Position numbers and translations under genes: made by a program
Source: Lepiota brunneoincarnata
Lineage: Eukaryota; Basidiomycota; Agaricomycetes; Agaricales; Agaricaceae
Length of the DNA: 64,000 nucleotides
Direction: 5' to 3'
NCBI GenBank assembly: GCA_023014365.1
Contig: JAEBUN010000024.1
Location: forward strand, 248,001 to 312,000
Shown: piece after piece, positions 31,966-45,605 of the stretch
Numbering within the stretch: position 1 is the first letter of the stretch
Layout of the letters: every line of letters starts with the position of its first letter
The notes under the pieces: generated by a model
Told to the model about the DNA's origin: nothing
Database searches by the model: none
What the model saw: the letters and a program-made list of their open reading frames with translations, nothing else

Positions 31966-33182
31966 CAAGGAGCCCCTTAGTGGGCAAACTCCACGTGATC
32001 CCAACATGGCCCACTTGGTGTGAGATGAGTGCTACGGTACCTGTTACTCCCATACCAGACTGAGTTTTACTTGCCATAGACATAGGTGGGGGCCTCCCCT
32101 ATAGGTGGTGTGCCTGGGGGCATGAGTCAGCACACTAACAGCCTCCCTAATTGGTGCAGCACTAAAGCCAATGGGCTGGACTTGCATGAGGCGGCGCAAA
32201 AATGTGGAACACCCCAAACCCATTGCCCTCCCAACTAGGTAATCCCCAGGGTAGCAGGTTGGCACAGAAGGCCTTCCTAAAGGGTGTACAAGGTGGGCTA
32301 AACTCTGCCACTCAACTCACAGGCTCACACTAGAGCCACTGATGTGGTAACAACTCAAACCTGATAAACCTGGATCTTACCTGGGATCGATTGACAGCAG
32401 ATCTTGATCTCTCAAGCCAGTTTGCCATTCTCTGAACAAACTGCTACAGTCCAGTGGCTACCCAGGGCACGACCCCGGACCACCTTCCTGTTACTCAGCA
32501 GCTGGTTTGTGATTGAGATCTGGTTGCCCAGATCTGCAATAAGCATGGATCCCCATATAACTGTTTGGGCTTACTGTCTTGCAGGGGCCACTACCAGGAT
32601 GGAAGTCACAGCATGACAGCTGCCCTGGAGTTTGGGTGATCCCTACTAATGTCCTGCACCCAGCTGAGCTTTACTCACTTGGAATGCAGGAGGGAGGTGG
32701 CCTGTCCTCTTGGTCAGCTTATTTTCACAGCTATGCCCCCTCTTACTGTCCCCTATCCTCTTGGTCCCTTGCAGGTGTGCCCTCATTTTCAAGCAGGAGA
32801 CTCCCTACTCGCGAGGGGGTATTTGGGGGAAGCACACTCACTACAGGTTTCAGTGAGAGCTTGGCAAGGAGTGCAGTTGTCCCACTGCGAACCCACCTAG
32901 GACATGCCTAGGGGGACTCCTAACCCATTTTCGGCCAGCCAGGGATCCACTGACACCCCAGCAGAGACCGCCCAGAATTGCCAGCTCATCAGGCAGCCAG
33001 CATACCCAGCCATTAAGCACCTTTGCCAAGGGCGCACCCAACTCCCCAACAATCCCAGACAGCCCCAGGATGCTCCAGAGGGGTGAGAAGAGGTGGAATA
33101 GTGTAGACAACCCACTAAAAATGGGACAGCTACCTGTAGATTAGGAGTTAGAAAATAATATAAGAGGGGGATGATGGTGGTA
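31961..33182 (+). repeat. LINE D 5' region, copy 1
   Basis: About 1.2 kb without a conserved reading frame, shared with 56606-58478 (interrupted) and, in reverse orientation, with 62970-64000. Open frames differ between copies because of 1-nt length differences, so I treat it as a 5' UTR/promoter region. It leads into ORF1 with GAAAATAATATAAGAGGGGG near 33150. Confidence 0.65.
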
Positions 33183-35052
33183 AGAGGGAAAGCAGCATGC
33201 CCTATTGGACGTTTTGTCCCCTAGCTCCCCTAGGAGTCTCCTACCTCTCTACATTCTCTAACAAGTCCTAGTCCTCTTCCAAGAGGCCACACCATCCATC
33301 AGACAAAGGGGGGGAGACCCCTCTTTACTCCTCCATTAATTTCCCCCCTGCAGATTGACTTGGATGCCAAACTGGACAGCGACAGTCAGGCTGATCACCT
33401 GCAGGTCATCAGGGAGTTGCTTGAGCTTGCCACAGAGTACTTCACCAAGCACTCCATGGTGTTGATGACAGGGTCCCTCCTGGGAGCAGATCTGGAATGT
33501 GTTTGACAGGCTCCTGTGGTGTACTGGGCATTGCGGGTTCCTTGACTTCAGGCTGAAGTGTGAGGGGAATGACAAGGTGACCCTCTGGCAGTCCATTATT
33601 GACGGGATGCGCCCATTTGGGAGGGACATCTCAGATGTCCCAGAGGTTGTTGGGGGTCCAAGTGGGGTCAAACTTGCTAGGAATACCCTACCCTCCCGGC
33701 TGGCCATAGTGCCAGCCCCAATGGATACAGCCCCTGACTCCAATGCCACCTCAGCTGCTGGCATCTGGTGGGGCTAAGTCCTCTCAAGCAAAGGGCAAGG
33801 GCAAGGCCCCCCCCCCCTTCCCTAGTGCCACTGCCTAATCCTGTGGGTCCTGGCCCTGTTGCAAGCTGGCATGTCCTATGCGCAGGATGGCATTCCCACT
33901 GCCACTGAAGGTCAACCTCTCCACTAAGCCTAGGGGTACCAAACGCTCCTTTGCTCAGGATGGCCACCACCCCCCTGGTCTCTAGGGATGGCGATACCAA
34001 GGTCGTGGAGGTTATCACTGCTCTGGCGAGGGCCTTTCCCCACCTTTTCCCTATGGACATCCTCCACACTGTTGGTAGGGGTCCCCCACTCCGTCATCTG
34101 GGAGGCCTCGCAAGAGGCCTTGCAACACTACCTCTGGCCCCACGAGGCATCAGGTTGTCATCCTGTTCATGGGCCCCTGTCCCCTGGTCAAGGATATGTC
34201 TCAGGTCATTGTAGGAGCCAATCAGGCCCTCAATGCGAAGTCCTCCCTCAATGTCATGTCTGCCTCCCTGGCTTATGATGGTCTATCTCTTGTGACTGAC
34301 CATAGTCACATCTCCTGCAAATCTAAATGTGATCTGACTGGGCCTCCTGGTTCTTCCCTGTGGGTTCAAAGCCTATGGCAATAGTCCCCTCCTCCAAGCC
34401 CTTCATGAAAATATTGGACGTCCCCTTCTTTGCCCCTGACAGGTCTCGCATTACCAGTCAGTGGATCAAAAACATCATGCAACAGTTGTTGCATTATGGC
34501 TTCCAAAACCTCCAGGGCCCCCCCCTAGGTCAGGAGGCACTCTGACAAATCAGACACTGTGACTGTCTGGTTCAAGATCTGGGACTTGCAGACCGGGTCC
34601 TCCTCCAAGTTGATGATCGGAAGGTCATTGGCCATTGGGCCCTACACTTGCTCTATAAGTACAGCCTCCCAGCAGGTTGGGACATCTCTCTGCCACCATT
34701 GCTGGTGGTGGGGGCACCTGACTAATGTCTGCAGGGCAAGATTCCTGACTTGCCCCATCTGCTCCAAGCTGCATAGCGAAGAGAACCATAGGTTGATGGC
34801 AGGGTGCTGCAAGGCCCACCCCAACGCAAACCCACCAGTCACCAGGCACTGCTGAGGGCATGGAAGTGCCCTCATCAGCCCCACTGTAGGAACTGTGGCA
34901 GTCCCTATGCTGCCTATGACAAGAAATGCCCATTTTGGTGCAAACATTTTGAAGATGGTTGGGCCAAGAAACAATATCAGGAGGTATGCGGTTCACCTAC
35001 CACCCCCAAGGTCTCACTAACTCAGTCTGGGAGTAATGCCCAGGTTCCTTAA
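33183..35052 (+). pseudogene. LINE D ORF1 (Gag-like), decayed
   Basis: Parallel to LINE A ORF1: FDRLLWCTGHCGFLDFRLKCEG at 33499 onwards, SDVPEVVGG, then Cys/His knuckles near 34690-34960 (CPICSKLHSEENH, CRNCGSPYAAYDKKC). Frames are broken several times and TpG/CpA is abundant. Confidence 0.7.
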
Positions 35053-38000
35053 TGAGTTATGTATATGCTCTCAGAATGTAAACCGTAATTACATTCTGCT
35101 GGACTCTTATCTCGAGTTGTATAAAAGTGACTTTGACATCCTGTTCATGCAAGAACTCCCTTGGTGAAACCTCTGTAAGGCTCCCTCCACCATTTGTAAG
35201 GATGGTGAAGGTGTTGTAGGCACTCCACTCCAACCAGAGTGGACTTGCATCTGGAATCCCTAGCTAGGCAATTCATCCCTACAAGTGTTGGCCTATGTCC
35301 ACTTGAGGCTGAAGTTATTGCAGCTATCCCTTTGGAGGGATTTGGTTGACCATTGAGACATTATGGTTGTGTCCATGTAGGCAGGGGGGGCACACCTATA
35401 ATCTTATGAACATCTATTCTGACAACCAACACACCACCATACTTGCTCTTAGGGAGCTGGTGGACTCTCTGCCTACCATGACCTACATGGTGGGTGATTT
35501 CAATTGCCACTCGGAGCAGTGGAATCCTAATTGGGTCTCACATCCAGGGATTTCCCAATCTCTTCTGGAGGTTGGGATGGATCTGGGGCTTGATTTGGTG
35601 CTTCTGGTGGTTCTGGGCCCAACTCACTTCTTGCATGATATGAATCTGTCACTGTTGGTGATTGATCTCATCTTCCTCCTGATGGCCTGAGATCCTGGTC
35701 TCAGGCGCCCTGATTGATCTCGAGAAGCGTGGTCCTTCAGACCTACACCTCTCTTACTCTGATTCTTCTAGTCACTCATTTTATGACCAGTGTGATCTGT
35801 TGCAGTTCTGAAGCCTGATAGCAACAAGGAGTCAAAGTTCATGGTGCTAGATATGTGAGGGGCTGGCCATGCTGTGGTTGCCCTTGGACACCCCTGTGGA
35901 GGTGGAGCTTGCAGCCTTGGCTGTGGCTTGCATCATCTCTCAGGCCTGGGATGCCTTCTCTGAGGAGGTGTTCATTGTTGGGCAGTCTAATCCCTGGTGG
36001 AACAATGACTGCACCACCACCATTTGGGTGTATCAGGTGTTCCCTCAGGGGACGCATGGTTCAAGTTCCGACAAGTCATTAAGGCTGTCAAACACAAGTT
36101 CTTTGATGATAAGATCAAGGAGATTGCCTCTGCAAACAAGTGCCCCCCCTGGAGTGTAGCCTTTCAAGCCAGTGGGGCTTTCTCCCCTACCTTAGTTGGT
36201 AGTTATACCATGTATTAGTTGCTTTGTTGTAGCTAGTGCACATGGACTGCATTCAAGCACCACATTATAAATTGTTGATTTCAAAAAGAAAAAAAAAAAA
36301 AAAGAGGTATGAGCATTGGAGAGGCTTCCTGAGGGAGTCCAACAGGGGTCATGACCATGCTGAGTTGTGGTATGGCACACTTGCTCCAGGTCATCCCGTT
36401 CACACCCTCCTCAGTTGGGGATACAGCAGTGATCTCTGGTCTCACTGGAACTCAAGGACACTTTGCATTCTTGTGCAAAGAGGTCTGCTCCCAGGCCTAA
36501 CCATGTTATGTGGTCCTACCTGAAGGATATTGTGGTAGACCGAGCATCCTGCTGCATGCTTGTCAGTCTTGCCAATGCCTGCCTGTTGGCAGGGCATTGG
36601 CCTGATTAATTCAAGAAGTCTAACTTGGTGGTTATACCAAAACCTGGGGAAGCCCTCATACTCTATGCCCAAGGCCTTCAGGCTGATCGTGTTGTTGAAC
36701 ATGTTGGATAAGCTAGTGGAGAAAATGATCTCCAACCTGCCTCCAGTTTGACTGTGTCAAGTGGGAGGTGTTTCATCCCTAACCAGGTTGGTGGTATATG
36801 CCAGAAGTCTACTGAAGACTGCTGGATTGATCCTCACTCATCTCGTTCACGCAGGGTGGGCTCAGGGACTGCATACAAGCATTGTTGCCTTTGACATTGC
36901 TCAGTTTTTTCCATCGCTGAATCATGACATGATTCTAGCAGTTCTTTCACAATTGGGATTCATGCCTGAATTGGTGCAGTTCTTTGGTTCCTATCTGGTC
37001 AGAAGGTCTACCACTTACTTGTGGAATCTCCTTCCAGTCTGATCCCAGGCAGGCAGATGTGGGTGTGGGGCAGGGCTCTACTCTGTCTCCTGGTCCTCTC
37101 TGCTCTGTACCTTGCACCCTCTGGTATATCTTTACTACAAGAGGACCCCCAGCCTCGGTGTCAGCATGCTCTCGTATGTTGACAATGGGACCCTCATAGT
37201 CCAATCCAGGACTTGGGAAGACAATATCTCTGCCCTGCAGGTGGCTTACTGCTACATGTATGGGCTCTTTGACTCTTTTGGCCTCACACTTGAACATACC
37301 AAGTCTGAGGTCTTTCACTTCTCTTGTAATCTGAGGGATGCCAACCTGCCCATACACCTGGGCTTCCATCTGTATACGGGGTACACTCCCTTGAGGCCCA
37401 AGCCATTCTGGCAGTACTTGGGTTTCTATTTCGAACCAGTGCCCTCACTTTCTGTGAGCATGTGCATTACAATTCTACCAAGGCCTTCTCCATAGTTGGT
37501 GTGATGGGGATGCTTGGTAATTCTACCTGGGGGCTGCTTCCTGACCAGAAGCGCCTCTTTTACCAGTCCTGTGTGGTTCCTATAGCCATGTATGGGTTCC
37601 ACATGTGGTATCACAAGGGTTTCCAGTAATAAGGGGATCCTCAAGATGTTCAACTCCATGCAGTGGCATGCTGCTAACTGGATCATCGGTGCTTTTCGCA
37701 CATCCCCCTCCAGGGGGGCAGAAGCCCTTGTGGGCCTTCTGCCCTTCCAGCTGCATCTCAAGAAGCTGGCTTCCTGAACAATATTCTGGGTCACCACTCT
37801 TGCAGTGAATCACCCACTTTGGCCCTTGCTGGGCCACAAGTTTAGGAGGAGCTCCCCAGAGCACCCTCAGTCTATTTTGTCTCTCACCCTGGTGCTTTAG
37901 CCCAAGGTGAAGAGTGCTCTTATGGAGGTGCAGAGCATGCTTCCACAGCTTACTGAGCTGTTCAGCCCTATTCATGGATGAGAACAGGCCGGGTCTCCAT

Positions 38001-38274
38001 CTTTGGACTGCTTTTTGGAGTGGATCAAATTTATGCTTTACACTGTTGATCTGGAAGGGGATTCGAAGCAATGGCATCTTGATGGGCTGAATGCCTCCAT
38101 TTGGAGAGCACAGGCCAACCCCTTGTCTGCTTGCATAGTGGCTGGTGCCCACTGGCTGCCATGTGGGAGACTGCAGGCTGTCTCAGCAGCTTGTGTGTTT
38201 GCAGACGGGTGCTTGGTCAGACAGGCTGTGGAGAGAGTTCTGCTTGCTGATGTGGAGCCCCACTCCAACTTCAA
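35044..38274 (+). pseudogene. LINE D ORF2 (EN-RT-RNase H), decayed
   Basis: The endonuclease segment at 35346-35690 keeps GDFNCHSEQW. It is interrupted near 36151-36450 by a short LINE tail and mosaic sequence. RT segments lie at 36461-37490 with YVDN instead of YVDD; thumb and RNase H segments run to about 38274, where LINE similarity stops. Frameshifts and stops throughout. Confidence 0.7.
36151..36303 (+). mobile_element. 150-bp LINE tail insertion with poly(A)
   Basis: Severely 5'-truncated LINE 3' UTR (GGAGTGTAGCC...ATAAATTGTTGATTTC) ending in an A-run at 36282-36303, inserted in LINE D. The next about 145 bp are a minus-oriented RNase H scrap joined to other LINE sequence. Confidence 0.7.
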
Positions 38275-38411
38275 CCATCAATAACTCATTTGCACAGCCA
38301 CAGCCTTCCCCTACATCATCCTCTGCAACAAGCTCTATTGTCCTGATCTACGATCTTAAAGTCCTATATGCATACGTCCTAGGTCTACTTGCTTCTCTCA
38401 GGGGGCAGGGG
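38275..38411 (+). other. Short unassigned segment left of element 3
   Basis: 137 bp with an open frame rich in Ser/Pro/Gln. It may be the 5' edge of the LINE ORF1 that resumes at 46276, because element 3 separates the two. Confidence 0.35.
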
Positions 38412-39075
38412 TGTTAGAGCTGGTGCAGGTTGGGACCAAAGCAGAGGGTCAGGGTAGTATCCTTGATATAAGGTAACCAGGGGACAGGGTGAAGTCAGTA
38501 CATAGACTTTGGAACCAAGGTGGAGTACTTTGGGTGGGGGGTTGGACTTGCGGCCTCAATGTATATGCTGTACCCTCCTGCTGTCCTAGTCCGTATTTCA
38601 GGAAGTTGGAGCCAAAGTGGAGCGAGGCAGAAGAGAGGAGAGGATATGGAACAGGGGAGCTGGTCTGCTGCTCAATTCAATTATCAGACTGAAGAGTACA
38701 AGCCAAGTACCTATGGTATATATACTACTGACCTTACAAACTATAACTCGTACTTACTATATACAGAGTAAAGTGGAGACCAATATAGTTACAAACAGAT
38801 TACAAATGGATTACAAATGGAATGGAAACTGGTACAGGTATGGAGACTGATAACATATCTTGACTATAGATGGGAAATGGAGATTGGGAGCTAGAGACTA
38901 CTGAGGGTCAGGTGACCAAGGCATGTGTGGAGGTGGTCGCATGATCAGGGCAGTGGATTGCAGTCAGAGCAAGTTGGGGCCAAGTTGGAGGGCAGAGGGT
39001 TGTTATGTGGAGCGCACGTGGAGTCGAGAAGCCGAAGTATAATGGTTAAGCTCTGGGTTTGGCATGGATATGACA
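38412..39075 (-). repeat. 3' LTR of element 3
   Basis: 664 bp; its U3 end (plus strand ...ATGGTTAAGCTCTGGGTTTGGCATGG) matches the element 2 subfamily. Confidence 0.85.
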
Positions 39076-39208
39076 GTGCCCCCCCTTTAGGGCTGAGCCT
39101 TGAGGCCCTAGGTGGCCTAGACTGGGGCCCATTGGAAAAACTCCGCCAGGGTATAAAAACGGGTGAACTGGTTCGAGTTGGGAGAGCACAACTTAACCCC
39201 ATACTCCC

Positions 39209-40254
39209 ATGAGCAGACAACCATCCCGACAACCGACCGCCGTGGAGCGCAAGGCGCAACTGCTGAGGGAGAAGGCTGAGCGAGAGGAGCGGGAGCGGCT
39301 GGAAATCGAGAGGTTGGAGGAGGAGGAGCGACAAGAGGAGGAGGAGCGGCAGCGGCTGATAGCGCTGCATCAGCGACAAGCGGAGGAGCGGGCAAGGGAG
39401 CACCTGGCGGAAGAGATCAGGCGGCAACAAGACGAGGCTGCCGAGGCAGAGCGTCGGGTGATTCGGGCCAGGCTCGTTGCAACTACTGCAGGGGCTTTGT
39501 TGAGCCACCTGCTGGAAGAACCGATGGAGGTAGATATAGAGGAGTTGGGTTCCAATTACATGGGTAGTGGCAAGACGGAAGATGAAGGGGAGGAGTAGAC
39601 GGAGGCCTCTAGGGATACAGGGGGTAAGGGAAAGGCAAGGGCGCAGGCGGCCCCACAATGGGGCCATGCAAACATTTTCAGGGGTGAGAACCCCTGCTGG
39701 AGGTGCAAGTGAAATGGGGTCCAGTGCAAGGTTGCCAGCAGGTGAGTTGTTTTTTTTGAAGGTTTCCAGAATACATACTGATAGGGTTTACAGTAACACC
39801 AGGAGTTGCTGTCGGTGTAGCAAAATGAAGAAATGATGTGGAAGCCAAGAGGAGATGGAGCCAAGTGGGACTGGTAGGTTGTCAGGCCAACAGTTTGAGG
39901 GTAAGTAAGGAGTCCTGTATTGATGTACACTAATCAGTGGGTGTTGTAGAGTTGAAATGGCTCATCGAGGAAAAGCATCAGGAGACCATCAAGAAGGTCA
40001 ATATCATGGAAGTGCAGCTCATACAGGCCATCGCTCGATTGGGGGAGAGGGTGGACAAGGTCAAGCTGACGGTGGGCTGTTATGAGCAACTGCGGCGTTG
40101 GGAGGCGCAGGTGGATCGTAATTGGTCGAGTGGAAATGTTACGGAGATGGAGGGTTCGGAGGAGAGCATCGGGGCCGCCTCGGAGGAGGAGGTGCAGGGC
40201 TTAATGGAGGATGATGCTGCACAGTCGCCCGGCCCCTCTGGAGACAATAAGTAA
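39209..40254 (+). pseudogene. Antisense coiled-coil/zinc gene remnant of element 3
   Basis: It starts MSRQPSRQPTAVERKAQLL and keeps the coiled coil, but a TAG ends the frame at 39598. The zinc cluster is damaged (CWRC followed by stop; CRRCSKMKK then TGA where Arg is expected). Both intron positions and the exon 3 frame (39937-40254) are recognisable. The TATA box TATAAAA is intact. Confidence 0.8.
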
Positions 40255-40341
40255 TTTGGTAGTCGTTTGTGTAGTTTTTTTCTTTTTTTTGTTTTGATAA
40301 ATCTTGTTGTTTCTTGGTGTGATGGGTGATCAGTGGGAAAC

Positions 40342-43300
40342 TCAGAGTGAATGGAGGGGGCCAGGCTTAGCGGGGTAAGAGGAATGGAAAGCCTCTACTA
40401 GATCTATGGCATGTTCAAGTTCGGTAGCCGGTAACCACGAAGACTCTTCTTCGGTGTCTTCATAACCTAACCAAATGACTTTGTAGAGGAGTTTGCATGC
40501 ACGGCGCCGATCAATCTTTGAGTCGACAATGCGAGCAATCTCGTATTCGGGTTCGCCGTCAATAGAAACCGGTGCGGGCAGCGGGTCCAATCGGGCGGGT
40601 ATGGTGTTAGGCGTGGACGATTCGAGCATGGAAACATGGAAGACTGGGTGTACTCCACACATGGAATCAGGAAGTCGGAGTGTGAAGGAGTGAGTACCCA
40701 CTTGGGCAATGATCTCGTAAGGTCCAAGGAACTTTTCGGAGAGCTTTTTGGAGGGACGGGTGGTGCGGAAGAATTGGGCTTTAACAAACACCTTTTGTCC
40801 AACCTTGAAGTCCGGGGCGGGAAGATGGCATGTGTCGGCAGAGATCTGGTAGCATTGCTGGGCTAGCACTATTTCAGACTTCAAGGTAGTATGTAAGTCG
40901 TCGAGATCAACAGCAAAATGGTGGGCCTGAGCAGAGGCGAGATCGCGTTCAGGATGAACTGTGATGTTCGGATGGTATCCTTTATTAGCGAAGAATGGGG
41001 AGATACCGGTGGTGGCACTAGGGGCATTGTTGTAAGCAAACTCAGCTAGTGGTAGTAATTCGGACCAATTGTCCTGTTGGTAGTTACAATAGACCCAGAG
41101 ATATTGTTCCAGGGTCTGGTTGGTGCGTTCCATTTGTCCGTCACCTTCTGGGTGGTAGCCCAAAGTGAAGTGTAGTTTCATGTCAAGGGCTTGTCCTAAT
41201 GAGTGGAAGAAGTGAGAGACAAATTTGGAGCCACAGTCAGAGGTAACATGTTCAGGTACGCCGTGTTTGGAGAAGATGTGGAGGACAAATAGGCAGGTGA
41301 GGTCAGAGGAAGTGATGGTATCATAGGTGGGGATGAATAAGGATTGCTTGGTGAGTCTGTCAACTATTACTAGGATGGCGTCGTAGCCGGAGGAGGCGGG
41401 GAGTTTTTTGATGAAGTCCATGGAGATTGAATTCCAAGGGTGTTCAGAGATGGGGAATTGCTTGAGGAGACCGTAGGGGTGGTGGTGCTGGGGTTTAGAC
41501 CTCATACAGGTGACACAAGACTTACAGAAATCTTTGATGAAGGTGCGGACACTAGGCCAGGTGTATTCGTGCCGGATGAGTTCCAGCGTTTTATTCTGAC
41601 CAAAGTGGCCAGCTAGGACATGATCATGCTTGTACTGGAGGACCCGAAGTCGGAGGTTGTCGGCATCAGGGACGTAGATTCTGTCGTCTAGGAGGAGGAA
41701 ACCTTTATCGTTGACTGACCAACGGCCTTCTGGGGTGGCAAGGTGGGCGGAAGCGGTCAGATCCACTGGTAGGGCGGTGAGGATATCTCGGTGTAGCTGA
41801 TCGAGGTCCATGACTACAGCTGCGCGAAGGGAAGGGGCGTAAAGAGTGGTGGCGCGGACGGAGGCCGTGAGCTGTTCGTGGGTGAATACGGGTCGGAAAT
41901 TGTGCGGGTTGACTGATGCATAGTCGCTATTCCCCCCCTTAGGGTAGACGTCCCATCGTCTAGTTAGGGCATCAGGCTTGGTGCCGAGGCGGCCGGGTCG
42001 GAACCGGATGACGAGGTGGAATTGGGACAGGAACTCGGACCAACGAGCTTGGCGGTGAGTGAGGATTTTGGTGGTGCAAAAGTATTCAAGGTTTTTGTGG
42101 TCGGTGACTACGTCAATAGTAAGAGGGGCACCCTCAAGATAGTGCCGCCAGATACAAAAAGCCTTGAATATCGCCAAGAGTTCCTTGTCGTGGGTGTCAT
42201 AATTAAGTTTGGCTGTGTTAAAGGTGCGGGAATGGAATGCAACGGGGTGAACCTCACCATCATCGGTGATGATAGAGAGGATGGCCGCAAGGGCGTAGTC
42301 GGAGGCATCGGTCTCGACAATGATCTGAGTGTCGGGGGCCCAAGGAGTGAGGACGGGGGCGGATATGAATGCTTCTTTCAGGGAACTGAAGGCTTCACGG
42401 CATTCGTCAGTGAAATTCCATTTCACGTCTTTGCGGGTGAGGCAAGTGAGCAGAACGACGATGTCGGAGTAACCGTGAATGAAGCGACGGTAGAAATTGG
42501 CGAAACCTAAGAAGGACTGGATGTCCTTGACTTTCTTGGGTTCCGGCCACTCCTGGATGGTCTTGACCTTAGATTGGTCCATTCGGAGACCGTCGGGGGA
42601 AAGAATGTAGCCGAGATATTCCACTGTGTCAGAGTGGAACTGGCATTTGTCGGGGCGGGCGTATAGACCGTGTTGTCGGAGCCGCTTGAGGACCTCCTTG
42701 ACTTGGTCACAATGGATACTGTGATTGTCGGAGTATATCAGAATGTCGTCAAGGTAGATAGTAACGCAGACGTCGAGCATGTCCTTGAATATATCATTCA
42801 TGAACCGCTGGAAGGTGGCCAGGGGGGCATTGGTGAGGCCGAAAGGCATAACCATCCATTCGAAGGAGCCGTAGCGGGTCCAAAAGGTGGTCTTCCATTC
42901 GTCGCTGTCAGCAACGCGGACTAGATGGTAAGCGTGACAGAGGTCGATTTTGGTATATACGCGAGCTTTGCGAGGGGAGTCTAAGAGGTCGGAGATGAGC
43001 GGAAGGGGGTAGCAATCCTTCTTGGTAATACAGTTGAGACCTCTAAAATCAACACATAAACGGAGGGAGCCGTCCTTCTTCTTGACGAAGAGGACCGGGG
43101 CTCCATGAGGAGAAGCGGAGGGGCGAATGAAGCCAATAGATAAATGTTCATCAATGAAATCACGCAGAGCTCCAAGCTCTGATTGTGAAAGGGAGTAAAT
43201 GGTACTGACCGGAGGCTGACTGCCGTCCTCTAGGTTAATCTGGAGGTCATAAGGGCGGTGTGGAGCGAGTGTGTCAGCACGCGATTTACTGAAAACATCA

Positions 43301-43902
43301 GCAAACTCGTGGTATTCCTCAGGGATGGACAAGAGGTCAGCCAGATCTTCAGAGACAGAAGAGGACGTGGCTGATGCAAAGGCAGCAGAGAGATTGATTT
43401 GGAATTGTTGGGAGCCAGGGAGCTTGGCAGTGTGGATAAAGGCAGGAGCGTTTATCAGGGATATGTGCGGTTTTGCAAGGGGGACAGATTGGGACGAGGT
43501 CCTGGATAGGGGTGGTGAACCTAGGTCAGGAGTGTCAGGGGTGGCCATAGGCGGGGCCAATGCAGGTGTGATGCAGGTAGAGACGGATGCAGGATTCTTG
43601 AGTAGGGATGGCTGGAAAGTGATACTGCCCAAAGCCCAGTCAATCAATGGATTGTAGTGGGTGAGCCAGTTGTGTCCTAAGACCACAGAACAGGAAGAGT
43701 CAAGCCAGGTGACATAAGTGTCCAAAATGATAGATTCACTGGAGGGGAAGGATACAGGCAGTTGCGCAAGCTCCATAATGTAGGCATTTGAGGTCCCATC
43801 AAATAACCAAAGTTCAATAGCCGGGATAGATGAGGTTGGAATACTATGAGAACAAACAAAAGATGAGTCCACAAAACAGTGAGTAGAACCTGCTATTAAC
43901 AA
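40342..43902 (-). pseudogene. pol: Pol of element 3, protease region broken
   Basis: Long frame of 1,186 codons with RT YLDDILIYS, RNase H, integrase D-D-E residues and the chromodomain still readable. The protease motif is destroyed: the catalytic DSG codon reads AAT (Asp to Asn), and one extra base before GGTTCTACT shifts the frame. An extra codon lies near NAPLATF. Many Arg to His/Cys/Gln changes fit CpG decay. Confidence 0.85.
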
Positions 43903-44146
43903 GAGCTTTGAAAGGAGAAAGAGAAGAGAAATCAGAACTAACTACACTGTCCATTGTAGAAAGTGGGTCCAAAGTGGAGAGTACAGGAGCAGAAATAGAA
44001 GATACAGAAGTTACGAAAGGAGAAGTTAATGTAATATGAAAAGAGTTCAGGGTCAGAAAGAGCAGATGCATTGAGATGGAAACTCTCTGGAGCACAGCAG
44101 AGTTCAATGCGATCCTCAGTCTGTGCAGAGGCCTGAGGACTGCTGA

Positions 44147-45552
44147 CTATTTTTCCGAGCTCAGGAGAGCTGGCACATCTGTCTCAGGGAGCTGAGCCTG
44201 TCAGCCTTTAGCCTTGGCATCGGGGAATTTCTTCTTGTCACAGTTGGCAGCCCTGTGATTGGGATCTGCGCAGACAAGGCAGAAGTTATTGTCAAAATGT
44301 CATTGACATTCCTCAGGGGTTAATTTACTATCCTTACCAAGTTTACTAGTAAGGTTGGATTTGGGTGGGGCTGATTTCTGACTGGTGGACTGGTTGGGTG
44401 GAGTACCCTTGAAGTTGTTGTTGTTGGGGGTGCTGCCTTTATTGTTACTGTTGGCAGGCTTCATGGCAGGTTGGGTGTTGGACAAGGTGGATGGGGATGG
44501 GTTGCCTCCAGGTTTCCTAAGGCATTTGGGTCCAAAGCGGCTTTGGTGTAGGCCTTCTTGCGTTGGCACTCCCAGTAGTGAGCATCAATCTTTATCGCTG
44601 CTGCTTACATTTTGATGAAGGTGTCAGGCTTGCCATCAGGCCAATTGGACAGGATGTCCTGGATGTGGTTGGGGAGGCCTTTGTAGTAGCAGTGACAAAA
44701 TACTTTGTCACCCCAGTGGAGTTGGCCAGCTAGGTGGAGAAAGTCAACATTGTAGATGGCAATCTTCTCATTGTAGTGCATTTGGAGGGAGTCAAGCTGC
44801 TCAGCAGCTTCTCCAGTCGGATCCGCAGGACCAAAATTGGTCTGGAGTTCCAGGGTGAACTGGTCCCAGTCCTCGATCCAGTTGTGCATTATTCTGTGGT
44901 TGTTGGCCTTGTTGAGGCCAATTTCAAAGTGTTGCTGTGCCACACCCTGTAAGGTACATCAACGTGAAGTTGACCTTGGTAGCAGGGATAGTGAACTGAG
45001 CTGGGTTAGTACAGAAGTAGAGTCGGCACTGGAAGAGGAAGGGTTTGAGTTTGGCAGGGTCAGAACCTGTAAAGATGTCAGGTTCATGAGCTTTCATACA
45101 GGGAGGTTGGGGAGGCTGTGGGGCTTGAGAGTTCCCATGGCCATCCATTTGATCAGCTATGCATTGGAAAACTCGGAGCAGGAGTCTATCATGGTCGTCT
45201 CAATTGTTGCCAGGTGGGATGTTGTTGTTGTCACTGTTGTCTGATGATTTGTTGTCACCTGGGGGCCCATCCCCATTGTCAGGGTAGTCGTCAGGATCAC
45301 CAGGGTTGCTGGGAATCAGGATTGGGGTCAAGGGCCATTGTTGGGGCTATTGGGAGTCCAGAATAATGAAGGTTGTATATCTTCAGAGAACTGGTCTGGA
45401 GTTGAGGGCGCAATAGATTGTTGGCGAGAGCGAGAAGCCCTCAGGAAGTCAGGTTGCAGTTCCTCGGAAGGAGGTTGTCAAATGATGCATTTGCTATGGC
45501 AAGTGGCTGGAGTTACCAGGGTGCAGGAACAGGTGACTGTTCAAGAGACCAT
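44147..45552 (-). pseudogene. gag: Gag of element 3, decayed
   Basis: The start codon is at 45552-45550, but codon 4 is TGA (45543-45541), where elements 1 and 2 have CGA. Frames are broken at about 44940 and 44600 and elsewhere. The terminator context GAAAAATAG is kept. Confidence 0.85.
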
Positions 45553-45605
45553 GGTTAGAAAAATTCAGAGTGTGGTGGACAGGAGGAGTTTGAGTCTGAT
45601 AATAC